NCBI RefSeq assembly: GCF_003478505.1
Contig: NZ_QUFI01000028.1
Span: 10,818-40,285 of the forward strand
Origin: Clostridium sp. AF27-2AA
GTDB taxonomy: Bacteria > Bacillota > Clostridia > Lachnospirales > Lachnospiraceae
Direction of reading: 5' to 3'
DNA: 29,468 nt
The notes beneath the pieces were generated by a model. The model did not search any database, had not been told where the DNA came from, and saw only the letters and a program-made list of their open reading frames with translations. Position 1 is the first letter of the stretch. Each line of letters opens with the position of its first letter. Below, one piece after another: positions 8,074 to 16,547 of this stretch. A program made the translations under genes and the position numbers.

Positions 8074-9900
8074 ATGAAAAAAATCCGCATTCTTGGAATT
8101 GCTCCCTATAAAGGGCTCGTTCCCCTCATGAACCACTGTGCCATACAGTACCATGAAATTGAACTGACAGCGTTTGCCGGAAGTATGGAACAGGGACTCG
8201 CCATCGCGAAACGCTACAGTGACCAGTATGACATCATCATCTCCCGCGCGAACACCGCCAACATGATTTCCCAGGCAGTTCACATCCCCGTTATCGACAT
8301 TGGAATCGGCTACTACGACGTTCTGCGCTGCATCAAGCTGGCACAGAATGCCGGAACCAAATTCGCGCTGCTTGGTTTCCAGTCCCTGACCGTCATTGCC
8401 AAGAATCTCTGCGACCTGCTGCAGATCAAACTGGACATTTTCTCCTTCTCCCCGGAAAACTGGACGGATTCCGACCGCCTGCTCGATAATATGAAGGAAC
8501 AGGGCTACAAGACCGTCATCTGCGACTTGATCCCCTACGAGCACGCGAAAATGATCGGAATCACCCCCATCATTCTGACTTCCAGCGCGGAAAGCGTGCG
8601 GGAATCCATTGAAAACGCCATCCGCACCTGGCATCAGAACCAGAAGCTGCTCTCCTCAAACGCCATGATGCAGACTCTGATCCAGAGCAGTTTCAACCGC
8701 CATCTGATCCTCGATCTGGATGGGAACTGCCTCTACTCCACCCTGGACGGCGAAAAAGAAGACCTCTTCATCAGTTCCCTGAAAAAAGAGATCTCTAAAT
8801 CCAAAAATATTCCCCGGCGTTCCTTCTTTCTCACCCTGGAAAACCAGCTGTATTCCATCCGTTCCAGCTTTTCCGAGGAAGAAAGTGAGCCCTACATTAT
8901 TTTCCGGGTCATGCCCTCCAAAATTCCGCTCAGCTATTCCAAATATGGTATCACCATCATGAATAAAGAACAGGCACAGCATAGTTTCGTGGAAAGCTTC
9001 TATAGTAACACCGAACTGGCCCGTGACATCATCTCCGCAACGGAGCAGATCGCGCCCTCCGACACGCCCCTGATGATCACCGGAGAGATTGGAACCGGAA
9101 AGGATCGGGTTGCCTGCCTTTACTATGCGAAAAGCCACCGCTGTGATAATCCGCTTTATGTCATCAACTGCGCCCTGTTAAACGATAAAACCTGGAATTT
9201 TATGATCAACCATTATAATTCGCCGTTTACAGACAACGAAAATACCATCTATATCTCCAATCTTGACGTATTATCACCGCAGCGCCAGAAGCAGCTTTTA
9301 TCCATTATTCTGGACACCAACCTGCATATCCGCAACCGGCTGATTTTCTCCTGCACCCAGTCCAAAGATGGTCACCTGCCTCATGCTGCCCTCGAATACA
9401 GCAACACTCTGGGCTGTATCCCGCTCCCCATCAAGCCGCTGCGGGAACAGAAAAACGACCTGGTATCTTCGGCCAGTCTTTACATTGATACCCTGAACCA
9501 GAATCTTGGGCGCCAGGTAGTCGGGCTTTCAGAAGAAGCCATCCGGCTTGTCAAGGACTACGACTATCCCTGCAACAGCACACAGTTTAAGCGCATTCTA
9601 AAAAAGGCAGTGCTGGAAACCAGCACCGCCTACATATCCGGTGAAACCATTGAAAGCATTTTAAAAGAAGAATCCATGCTCTTCCCGGCAAGCCATCCGT
9701 CCCACGCCATGACGCATACGCAGCCACAAAGCAGCGAAACACTCGCACCGGCCTTTGCCCTGAACCTGGACCAGTCCTTGGACAAGATCAGCCAGGATAT
9801 CGTTCTGCATGTTCTGACCCTCTGCGATGGAAACCAGACTGCTGCCGCCAAAAGGCTCGGCATCAGCCGCACCACGCTGTGGCGCTATATCAACCGGTAA
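8074..9900 (+). CDS. PrpR-N / degenerate AAA+ / Fis-HTH transcriptional regulator
   Basis: A 608-aa regulator divergent from the acid-sugar operon. From the N terminus: a PrpR-type sensor domain (about 1-185), a PAS-like segment (about 205-280), an AAA+ domain with Walker A GEIGTGKD (337-344), and a Fis-type helix-turn-helix at the end (GNQTAAAKRLGISRTTLWRY). The AAA+ module is degenerate. The ELFG...GAFTGA segment that touches sigma-54 is reduced to NSPFTD, and the Walker B DE is replaced in IYISNLD. It therefore probably acts with sigma-A RNA polymerase, in TyrR-like fashion. Start: GGAGG at 8061-8065 is 8 bases from ATG 8074 but only 2 from ATG 8068, so 8074 is preferred. The PrpR-N domain likely binds an operon metabolite. 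Confidence 0.85.
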   Translation: MKKIRILGIAPYKGLVPLMNHCAIQYHEIELTAFAGSMEQGLAIAKRYSDQYDIIISRANTANMISQAVHIPVIDIGIGYYDVLRCIKLAQNAGTKFALLGFQSLTVIAKNLCDLLQIKLDIFSFSPENWTDSDRLLDNMKEQGYKTVICDLIPYEHAKMIGITPIILTSSAESVRESIENAIRTWHQNQKLLSSNAMMQTLIQSSFNRHLILDLDGNCLYSTLDGEKEDLFISSLKKEISKSKNIPRRSFFLTLENQLYSIRSSFSEEESEPYIIFRVMPSKIPLSYSKYGITIMNKEQAQHSFVESFYSNTELARDIISATEQIAPSDTPLMITGEIGTGKDRVACLYYAKSHRCDNPLYVINCALLNDKTWNFMINHYNSPFTDNENTIYISNLDVLSPQRQKQLLSIILDTNLHIRNRLIFSCTQSKDGHLPHAALEYSNTLGCIPLPIKPLREQKNDLVSSASLYIDTLNQNLGRQVVGLSEEAIRLVKDYDYPCNSTQFKRILKKAVLETSTAYISGETIESILKEESMLFPASHPSHAMTHTQPQSSETLAPAFALNLDQSLDKISQDIVLHVLTLCDGNQTAAAKRLGISRTTLWRYINR

Positions 9901-9946
9901 GAAGCACCACTCGCCGCATGGCAATTCTTCCCGCAATCTGCGTCCG

Positions 9947-10492
9947 CTACTCCTCCACCCGGGTCAGTTCTCCGGTCGCGGAATCCATGATAAATCCGCT
10001 GATCCGCACATTCTTCGGCATCAGCGGATGCTCTTTCAGCCTGCGGACGGTCTCATGTACAGAAGACTCCACGGACTCGAAACCGCCAAGCCAGCGCTCT
10101 AAGTCAATGCCGCTGTGACGCACGATGTCGATGTGCTGCTGGTCAATACCGCGCTCCACCAGCTTCTCTAACATCTCGTTTCCATCCATGCCCTGCACAC
10201 CACAGTCGGTATGACCAATGACCATAACCTCTTCCACGCCAAGCTCCAGAATGCCAACCAGCAGACTGCGCACCACGCTGCCATAAGGGTGCACGATGAC
10301 GCCGCCGGCATTCTTGATGATCTTGGCATCACCATTTTTGATGCCAAGCGCCGCCGGAAGAAGCTCTAAAAGGCGGGTATCCATACAGGTTAAAATAGCC
10401 AGCTTCTTATCCGGATATTTGCTGGTGAGGTACGGCTCGTAGCCCTTGTTCTCCACAAATTTCCGGTTATATTCCATAATTTCATCAATCAT
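9947..10492 (-). CDS. Beta-class carbonic anhydrase
   Basis: A 181-aa beta-carbonic anhydrase, which hydrates CO2 to bicarbonate in the cytoplasm. Zinc ligands are C36 (LTCMDTR), H94 and C97 (IGHTDCG), and the catalytic Asp-Arg dyad is D38/R40, all in the usual positions. Length matches the short Firmicutes/actinobacterial form. It is monocistronic, convergent with the regulator gene (46-bp gap) and driven by its own promoter. No link to the acid-sugar operon is evident beyond proximity; CO2 from a PdxA2 decarboxylation could be coincidental. Confidence 0.92.
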   Translation of the reverse strand: MIDEIMEYNRKFVENKGYEPYLTSKYPDKKLAILTCMDTRLLELLPAALGIKNGDAKIIKNAGGVIVHPYGSVVRSLLVGILELGVEEVMVIGHTDCGVQGMDGNEMLEKLVERGIDQQHIDIVRHSGIDLERWLGGFESVESSVHETVRRLKEHPLMPKNVRISGFIMDSATGELTRVEE

Positions 10493-10579
10493 GTGTTATC
10501 ACTCACTTTCTGTCATGCCAGAGCTGATTCCTTATCACAACAGCCCTGCATTTTTCTCCAAACAATCTGCCGCCTCATC

Positions 10580-10608
10580 AATATACCAGATTTCTGTTCT
10601 ATTGTCAG
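10580..10608 (-). promoter_or_regulatory. Sigma-A promoter of the carbonic anhydrase gene
   Basis: Minus strand CTGACA (10608-10603), 17-base spacer, TATATT (10585-10580), about 85 bases upstream of the start codon. Confidence 0.65.
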
Positions 10609-10667
10609 TAGATCAGCAGATTCTTTATGGAAAATTTAGAAACCATCGTGTAATAACCGCAAACGCA

Positions 10668-12098
10668 TCAGCGGATTTCGCCCTGAAAAACCGGTACTGA
10701 CACATTGATGTAAACCTTGTTCCAGTCATCCGGCAAAGCGGTCTGGAGAATCCGCTGCGCATCGGCTGGATTGTAATTCATCATAACACGCGCCGCTATC
10801 TTACCTCTGGATGCCACAACCACAGAATTTAACAGCTGCATGGAACGCAAATACACTCTGGTTCCCGGAGGAAACAAAACCTCCTCTTCCCCTTTTACCT
10901 CCGTTACATCCTCGATGTCCAGGCTGCGCGCCCCTTTGCGCGCAACGATTTCCATCAGGCTGTGCCCGGTTATGATTTTCTCCGGCGGCGGTGCCTCAGG
11001 ATTTTTCAGGCGTAGTTTAATAAACTGGTCAATCGCGGCATCCGGCATACCTTCTATGTTCAGAAAGTTAATCGATTTATCCCGGTTTCGGCTTGTACTC
11101 ATATAGGCTTTGTCGCTGAATGTTGTTCCAACCAGACTTTCCGGGTTATAGATCCGGTCCTTGTATACATTGTAGAGGTTCAGTCCCCGGTACAGGCTTT
11201 TCGTTTCTGTCTGCCTGGAGACAAACGCGGTATTCAGGCGCCTGATCATCCCCAGAATCAGGTTTTTCACCCCATTTTTCTTCGGCAGGTCTGCCTCTGT
11301 GATCTGCCCGCGCAAAAGCCGGTTCATAAACTGGTACCCTGCCATCTGCTGCCCCTTAACCATATCGGCCTGTGTATAAAACGCAATGGCCTTTCTGATT
11401 TTCTCCGTAAGCCCCATGACATCATGATTCTGCTCTGCATGGCCGTAGCCCGCTTCATCCTCCAGTTTATACTGGCGTTCCTTTTGAATCAGTGTAATTC
11501 TTGATGACGGAAGCTGCGCGTCATCCGCCGCCATCATAATTCTTCTAAGCAGTTCTGTCTGGTCGGCTGACCGTCTTCTGTTCAGATACCCTTTTCCCAG
11601 CTGGTAAATGATTTCCAGTCTTTTCTGACAGTCCTCTCTCATCACACCGAGCTGGGCCGGTTCTTCTTTATTTTCCTGAATGGCATGAAAAATCTGCAGA
11701 GCCTGTTCCATCTCCTGGCTGATCTTCCGGAGAACTCTCCGAAACATGAGTCCATGACGCGCAGGCTGATGGATTTCCTGAAACAGCTTTTCCAGACTTT
11801 GAAAGCTCTGCTCTTCCCGCTTCAGCAAAATCTGCTCTTCATCGTTCATGGACTGCTCCAGCTGCTCATTTTTCGCAAACTTAGCCCGCTTTGCGCCCTT
11901 CAGCGTTTCTTTCTCCTGCAGCTGGGGAGCGACCGTCCAGGACAACTGTTTCTGCTTTCGTTCGTATTCCGGCTCAGGCGGCGGTATCTGGTTTTCCTGT
12001 TGTTTGATCTGCTTGTGCAATGAAACTTCTTCCGTTTTTGCTTCAAACAGTGTTTTGTCCTTCTGAAGTTCTATGAGATCAGGCACTCTGTGTTCCAC
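10668..12098 (-). CDS. ADP-ribosyltransferase-domain protein (second paralogue)
   Basis: A protein of up to 476 aa with a charged, coiled-coil-rich N-terminal half (about 1-230) and a C-terminal ADP-ribosyltransferase domain of the exotoxin (ADPrib_exo_Tox/VIP2-like) type. The R-STS-ExE signature is complete: R304 in LYRGLN, S334-T335-S336 in AYMSTSRNR, and E404-x-E406 in GEEEVLFPPGTRVYL. An upstream IAFYTQ...YQFMNRLLRG block matches the usual first helix. There is no signal peptide or membrane segment. Last gene of a three-gene operon; its GTG start (12098) overlaps the GNAT stop by 20 bp, and a GTG at 12086 is an alternative. It shares a nine-residue C-terminal tail (VPVFQGEIR) with the first paralogue. 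Target protein and role are unknown. Confidence 0.78.
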   Translation of the reverse strand: MEHRVPDLIELQKDKTLFEAKTEEVSLHKQIKQQENQIPPPEPEYERKQKQLSWTVAPQLQEKETLKGAKRAKFAKNEQLEQSMNDEEQILLKREEQSFQSLEKLFQEIHQPARHGLMFRRVLRKISQEMEQALQIFHAIQENKEEPAQLGVMREDCQKRLEIIYQLGKGYLNRRRSADQTELLRRIMMAADDAQLPSSRITLIQKERQYKLEDEAGYGHAEQNHDVMGLTEKIRKAIAFYTQADMVKGQQMAGYQFMNRLLRGQITEADLPKKNGVKNLILGMIRRLNTAFVSRQTETKSLYRGLNLYNVYKDRIYNPESLVGTTFSDKAYMSTSRNRDKSINFLNIEGMPDAAIDQFIKLRLKNPEAPPPEKIITGHSLMEIVARKGARSLDIEDVTEVKGEEEVLFPPGTRVYLRSMQLLNSVVVASRGKIAARVMMNYNPADAQRILQTALPDDWNKVYINVSVPVFQGEIR

Positions 12099-13224
12099 CC
12101 TTCTGTTTTCTGTTCTCGTATTTTTTCCGGTTCAGCCTTTTGTACGGTTCCCCGAACAGATACTCAACCAGCTTCGCAGTCTTAGCCTCCGGCTCGTGAA
12201 TCAGGACATTGCCTCTTCCCGACCAGTTTTCCCGGTTGCCCAGAACAATGGCCAGCAGCCTTAACAAAATGGTTTTGTCCTGACATTCCGGGCTGACGTA
12301 CAGATAGCGGATGCACATCTGATAACCGTTCTTCTTTTGCAGGATCACCGCTCCTTCTACTTTCCGATCCGGCATATAAACCAGACTGTTGGGCGAAATG
12401 GCTCCCTCTTTCAGATATTCTTTCAGTTCCGGTACAAGTCCCGGATTTTCACTGAGAATCCTTCTTCGAGTTTCCTCGCTGAGGGAAAGAATTCCTTCCC
12501 TGTTTCCGGTGGCAAAGCTTTTCACCTTCTCCGACATCATGCTCTTTGGCATGTATTCCAGGCTCTGTGCTTCACAGCTGCTTTCTTTCCAGTCTAATGC
12601 CTGAAAGAACCGGGACAGCTTCTGTTCTGGTTTTGCTTCTGTTTCATCTTCTTTTTCTTCTTCATTCAGAAAAACGGCCATTCGGCCCGTGCCGGATTCC
12701 ACAAACAGCTTCTCCGCGTACTTCATCACATCAGACGCAATTCCCAGTTCCCGGTAATTCTCCAGCGTATAAATGTACTGCAAAACAACCAGCACCCCCT
12801 CCGCATCGGATTCCCTGGTAAAGACCGCGCCGCACACCGGTTCGTCACCATCGTAAGCCCAGACCGCCAGCACCGGAAATCTCTGGGCCCGGCGAAGCGC
12901 CTCCTCCGGCCAGAAATCATATTCCAGAATTTCCTGCCGGTCCTCCGCTACAAAGAAGTGGATCCGCGGCTTCTGATCCTTTGGTTTCCTGCAATGCGGA
13001 CACCGTTTCTGAACCGTCAGGATTTCCCATGGAATCTCATCGTACTTCTGGCAGCTTTCGGCTGCTCCTTCTTTTGCGAAACGACAGCTTCTGCACTGCG
13101 GTTCAAAAAGCAGATAATTGCTCCCATACTCTTTTTGCATTTCCTCGTCCATCTGCCACCGTTCTTCCAGCGTCAGTGTGCGCGGTTCTTCCTTCTCATT
13201 CTGTAGTTTCTCCTGATCTGGCAT
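12079..13224 (-). CDS. Zinc-finger plus GNAT acetyltransferase-like protein
   Basis: A 381-aa protein between two ADP-ribosyltransferase genes. N-terminal cysteines C44-x2-C47, C58 and C75-x2-C78 look like a metal-binding treble clef. A GNAT fold follows, with the acetyl-CoA loop in YRELGIAS. A second region (about 230-350, with CIRYLYVSPECQDK) resembles a degenerate GNAT repeat. An acidic lysine/glutamate linker separates the two. The ATG at 13224 has GAGGGG 5 bases upstream, so it is preferred over a GTG at 13263. The stop overlaps the next gene, implying translational coupling. Function is unknown: it may acetylate, bind or restrain the ART proteins, or act on the same target. Confidence 0.7.
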   Translation of the reverse strand: MPDQEKLQNEKEEPRTLTLEERWQMDEEMQKEYGSNYLLFEPQCRSCRFAKEGAAESCQKYDEIPWEILTVQKRCPHCRKPKDQKPRIHFFVAEDRQEILEYDFWPEEALRRAQRFPVLAVWAYDGDEPVCGAVFTRESDAEGVLVVLQYIYTLENYRELGIASDVMKYAEKLFVESGTGRMAVFLNEEEKEDETEAKPEQKLSRFFQALDWKESSCEAQSLEYMPKSMMSEKVKSFATGNREGILSLSEETRRRILSENPGLVPELKEYLKEGAISPNSLVYMPDRKVEGAVILQKKNGYQMCIRYLYVSPECQDKTILLRLLAIVLGNRENWSGRGNVLIHEPEAKTAKLVEYLFGEPYKRLNRKKYENRKQKGGTQSA

Positions 13225-13281
13225 AGGATCCCCCTCTTCTTTTCCTGTCATAAGATAAAACACGTTCCTTTTCGAAACTTC

Positions 13282-14718
13282 CTAACGGATCTCACCCTGG
13301 AAGACAGGAACCTGCACATTGATATAAATCTCGTTCCAGCTGCTTGGAAATATACGCTCCATCTCCTGAGGCGATAGTCTGTTTCCTACCACTTTTACGA
13401 AATCTTCCCGGCTCACCGTAATTCTGCAATTTGATATCTGCATGGAATGAAGATATACTCTCGTTCCAGGAGGGAACAAAATCTCCTCTTCCCCCGCAAC
13501 CTGCGTTACATCCTCTATATCCAGACCATGAGCGCCTTCCCGTGCGGTAATTTCCAGAAGACTGTGCCCGGTTATGAATTTCTCCGGCGGCGGTGCCTGT
13601 GGATTCTTTTGCCGTATTTCAATAAATCGTTGGACTGCAGAATACCACACACCTGAATATTGGAGAAAATCAACCGATTTCTTTCTTTGTCTGCTCGTGC
13701 TCAGATATCCTTTATCCGAATATACAGCTCCTACCAGAGATTCCGGCTGATCGATTTTCTCTTTGAATACATCCCTGAGATTCAATCCACGATACACCCG
13801 TTTCGTCTCTTTTTGTTTTCCCTGAAATGCATTTCCCAGTCGGTTTATCATTTTCAGAACCGTCTCTTTTACTCCATTTTCCTCCGGCAGTTTATTGCCG
13901 TCCGGAAGAAGGCCTCTCAAAAACTGGTTCATGTACTGATACCATGACTTGCCGTCATGAACAGGAGGAGCAGACGTATAATACTCGATAGCCTCTATCG
14001 TTTCTTTATCCAGCTGCTTTACCTCATGATCCTGCAGCGCATGTTCGTATCCTTTTTCATCTTCTTTCCGGTACTGGCGTTCCTTTCGTATCAGAAGGAT
14101 TCGGGAAGAGGGCAGCTGTGCGTCATCAGAAGCCTCCATGACATCTTTGATCAGCTCTGCATATTCCGCTTCCTCTCCCTCTGCAGTCAGATACTTTTCG
14201 CCCAGCTGATAAATATGTTCCAGCTTATCCTGATATTCCTCTCTCAGCTTATTAACCCTCCCAGGCGTCCGGTCCCAGGCTCTCCGGATTTTATGAACGA
14301 TATGAAGCGCATCCCGCAATTCCTGCTGCATGATCTTAACCCAGCTGTCGCGGCGCGCATGGGCTTTTACTGCCTCAAGCAGTGATTCCAGCCGGGCCGT
14401 ACTCCGCCGTTCCCGCTCCAGCAAAATTTCTTCTTCTGCCCGCAGTGCCTGCTCTTCCCGTTCCTTTTCAGCAAAGCTTTTTCTCCTTCTGCTATCCTGC
14501 TGTATCCGAATATCATATGCCATATTCACATCTGGGACAACATTCCATGTCGGCTGGAAATGATACTGATGTTGAGGCTGGGATACGAGATTCTGATCCG
14601 ACTCCGCCCGCTGATCCACTTCCTTTTTCGAAGAGAAAACGTTCTTTAATTTGTCCATCATACTGCTTTTCTGCTGAACTCCAACAGAATTCCCGCTGTT
14701 ATTATGACCACCACCCAA
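13282..14718 (-). CDS. ADP-ribosyltransferase-domain protein (first paralogue)
   Basis: A 478-aa protein, first gene of the ART-GNAT-ART operon. It has a glycine/asparagine/glutamine-rich head (1-60), a charged coiled coil (about 75-175) and a C-terminal ADP-ribosyltransferase domain. The catalytic set is intact: R310 (VYRGLN), S340-T341-S342 (GYLSTSRQR) and E410-x-E412 (EEEILFPPGTRVYL). The start is TTG (14718-14716) behind a strong AGGAGG; an ATG pair at codons 20-21 has no site. Blocks such as DDAQLPSSR and KNPxAPPPEK are shared with the second paralogue, showing a duplication. No secretion signal is seen, so it may act inside the cell or leave by a route not visible here. Confidence 0.78.
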   Translation of the reverse strand: MGGGHNNSGNSVGVQQKSSMMDKLKNVFSSKKEVDQRAESDQNLVSQPQHQYHFQPTWNVVPDVNMAYDIRIQQDSRRRKSFAEKEREEQALRAEEEILLERERRSTARLESLLEAVKAHARRDSWVKIMQQELRDALHIVHKIRRAWDRTPGRVNKLREEYQDKLEHIYQLGEKYLTAEGEEAEYAELIKDVMEASDDAQLPSSRILLIRKERQYRKEDEKGYEHALQDHEVKQLDKETIEAIEYYTSAPPVHDGKSWYQYMNQFLRGLLPDGNKLPEENGVKETVLKMINRLGNAFQGKQKETKRVYRGLNLRDVFKEKIDQPESLVGAVYSDKGYLSTSRQRKKSVDFLQYSGVWYSAVQRFIEIRQKNPQAPPPEKFITGHSLLEITAREGAHGLDIEDVTQVAGEEEILFPPGTRVYLHSMQISNCRITVSREDFVKVVGNRLSPQEMERIFPSSWNEIYINVQVPVFQGEIR

Positions 14719-14762
14719 AATCCACTCCTCCTCTCTGCCACTTCCTGCATTCTTTTTCTCTT

Positions 14763-14791
14763 ATTATACAAAATCCGTGCGGTTTCTTCCA
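14763..14791 (-). promoter_or_regulatory. Promoter of the ART-GNAT-ART operon
   Basis: Perfect TATAAT (14768-14763) on the minus strand with a weak -35 TGGAAG 17 bases upstream, 44 bases before the TTG start. Confidence 0.5.
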
Positions 14792-14840
14792 GATATTATC
14801 AGCATTTCCCGCGATCAAATTGTTTTTTGTCTGTTTTTTA

Positions 14841-14895
14841 AAAAAACAAAAGCCAACAACTCCTGCGTGTCATCTCGCAAAAGCTGTCGGCTTTT
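14841..14895 (-). terminator. Rho-independent terminator of the vanW gene
   Basis: A long imperfect stem (14889-14895 with 14848-14854, AAAAGCC/GGCTTTT, extended inward) is followed on the minus strand by a T-rich tract. It lies 40 bases after the VanW stop and separates it from the ART operon. Confidence 0.8.
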
Positions 14896-14934
14896 CCTGC
14901 TGTTTTCACGTTTTGTTGTAATTTTGTTTCTTCT

Positions 14935-16395
14935 CTACTGTGCAGAGCTTTCCGGCGCTACCTTCTCTTTCTGGCCCGGAACGTAATCATCCGGCATGCC
15001 GTCCACCGTGGCTGCCGCCGTGGTCTTTGCTACTGCGGAGGTCTCATTTACCTGAGTCTTTCCGCTGTTGCGGCGGATGATGGCTGCATGGCCCTTGTAC
15101 TCCTTGGAGTGGTCCTCAGTCCGCTCTATCACCTCACCATTCTTCTTTACCACTTTATAGGTCACCCAGCGACTTCCCTTGGTTCCGGCTTTCTTTACCA
15201 CCTCGGTTCCCGGCGCAAGCGTCGGGTCTTCCTCGTAGGTCGATTCCGGCGGTTCTAGTTCCTCCACCTTTTCTGATTCCAGACTCCAGGTCACGCCCTC
15301 TTCCAATACCGGCACTCCGTAAATAGCCACCGTAGTCTTCCGGTTGCTGTAGCTGGCCCGGATGCCAATGGCTGCCTCCGAAGTATTCACAAACCGGAAA
15401 TCCGGGTAATCCCAGCTGATGGCCGCATCCTGTCCCGGTGTAACATAGTTTGGCTCAAAGGTGTGAGACCGACGGTAGGTAATATTCATACCTGAGCGGA
15501 ATGCTACCTGATATAAAGTAGAAGAAACCTGGCAGACTCCGCCGCCCAACTCCTGCACTACTTCACCGCTGTTGTAGGCCGCTGCCTCCTGATAGCCTTT
15601 CTCCGCGGTTCTCGGCCCCACGATCTTATTAAACGAAAATTCCTCGCCCGGCTTCACAATGGTTCCGTTGATGGCTTCCGCCGCCAGCCGCATATTGGTG
15701 TTGCGCTTTTCGTTGGCTGTCGTCTCCGTAGTGAAGGACGCAAGCTTCTCATAGCGTTTCCGCGCTTCTGCCTCGGAATACTTCGGCTGGGTTGTATTCA
15801 CTTCTGCCGCAATCACAGCATCATAGCTGCCATTCACCGCTACATCCACCAGATCCGATGCCAGTTTTTCCTGGTCTACCACAATTCCGGGTGTTCCCTC
15901 TGTAAACAGGAATTTGTCACTGGCTGCATCATAATCGTAAATGGAACTGCTCTTTGCCTTCACATCCCAGGATGTCGCAATCTTCTCCGCCGCAGCCTTA
16001 GCGCTTTCCCGCAGCGTATCCGAATCCGTCACGGAAAACGTATAATCTCCAGCGGCTTTCACCGTACAGATTCCATCCAGAAATGTTTCCATTTCCGCAT
16101 CCAGAATGTTGTCCGCATCCAAGGTTTCTCCATTATACGTCACCGTAACCTTCCACGGATACGCTTTCGCAATGGCCTCCTTCGCCTCAGCCCGGGTCAT
16201 GCCGGTAAGAGAAATGCCATTCACCCGGATATCATCCGACGCAAAGGTTGTCTCGATCACCACACTGCTCTCTGGCTCCGCATTGCTGCTCTTTTTCCCA
16301 GAAAGTATGTGGGCCGCCGCAAACACCACCGCAACCACGGCCACCGCGGCTCCGCCCACGATCAGGCGCTCCCGCTGCACCCGTTTTTTTCTCAT
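14935..16395 (-). CDS. VanW family cell-wall protein with G5-like domain
   Basis: A 486-aa cell-envelope protein. An N-terminal membrane anchor (about 10-32, alanine/valine rich) is followed by a region resembling peptidoglycan-binding domain 4 (about 60-220), the VanW domain (about 235-365, with AAEAINGTIVKPGEEFSF and GGGVCQVSSTLYQVAF) and a G5-like segment (about 390-450). It ends in a low-complexity tail. VanW proteins occur with vancomycin clusters but most, like this one, stand alone and have no resistance role; the family is thought to act at the wall. It has its own promoter and terminator. The ribosome site is weak, so the start is less certain than the domains. Confidence 0.88.
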   Translation of the reverse strand: MRKKRVQRERLIVGGAAVAVVAVVFAAAHILSGKKSSNAEPESSVVIETTFASDDIRVNGISLTGMTRAEAKEAIAKAYPWKVTVTYNGETLDADNILDAEMETFLDGICTVKAAGDYTFSVTDSDTLRESAKAAAEKIATSWDVKAKSSSIYDYDAASDKFLFTEGTPGIVVDQEKLASDLVDVAVNGSYDAVIAAEVNTTQPKYSEAEARKRYEKLASFTTETTANEKRNTNMRLAAEAINGTIVKPGEEFSFNKIVGPRTAEKGYQEAAAYNSGEVVQELGGGVCQVSSTLYQVAFRSGMNITYRRSHTFEPNYVTPGQDAAISWDYPDFRFVNTSEAAIGIRASYSNRKTTVAIYGVPVLEEGVTWSLESEKVEELEPPESTYEEDPTLAPGTEVVKKAGTKGSRWVTYKVVKKNGEVIERTEDHSKEYKGHAAIIRRNSGKTQVNETSAVAKTTAAATVDGMPDDYVPGQKEKVAPESSAQ

Positions 16396-16466
16396 TTTCT
16401 CATATGAAAATCATTTCTCTTATCATACATATCCAATCGTTCCTTATCGTTCGCTTTGTATCCACA

Positions 16467-16495
16467 AATATATCAGATTTCTCATTCCCTGTCAT
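16467..16495 (-). promoter_or_regulatory. Sigma-A promoter of the vanW gene
   Basis: Minus strand ATGACA (16495-16490), 17-base spacer, TATATT (16472-16467), about 70 bases before the start codon. Confidence 0.6.
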
Positions 16496-16547
16496 CAGGT
16501 GGAAAACGAATTCAAAATAACTTAATAATATACGTGTATTACTATTT

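Noticed and set aside
8656..9138. Minus-strand frames opposite the PrpR-like regulator
   Set aside because: Shadow frames; the plus-strand protein has clear domains throughout.
14935..16395. VanW protein as part of a vancomycin-resistance cluster
   Set aside because: No vanH/A/X, ligase or two-component genes are nearby; stand-alone VanW genes are common in Clostridia.
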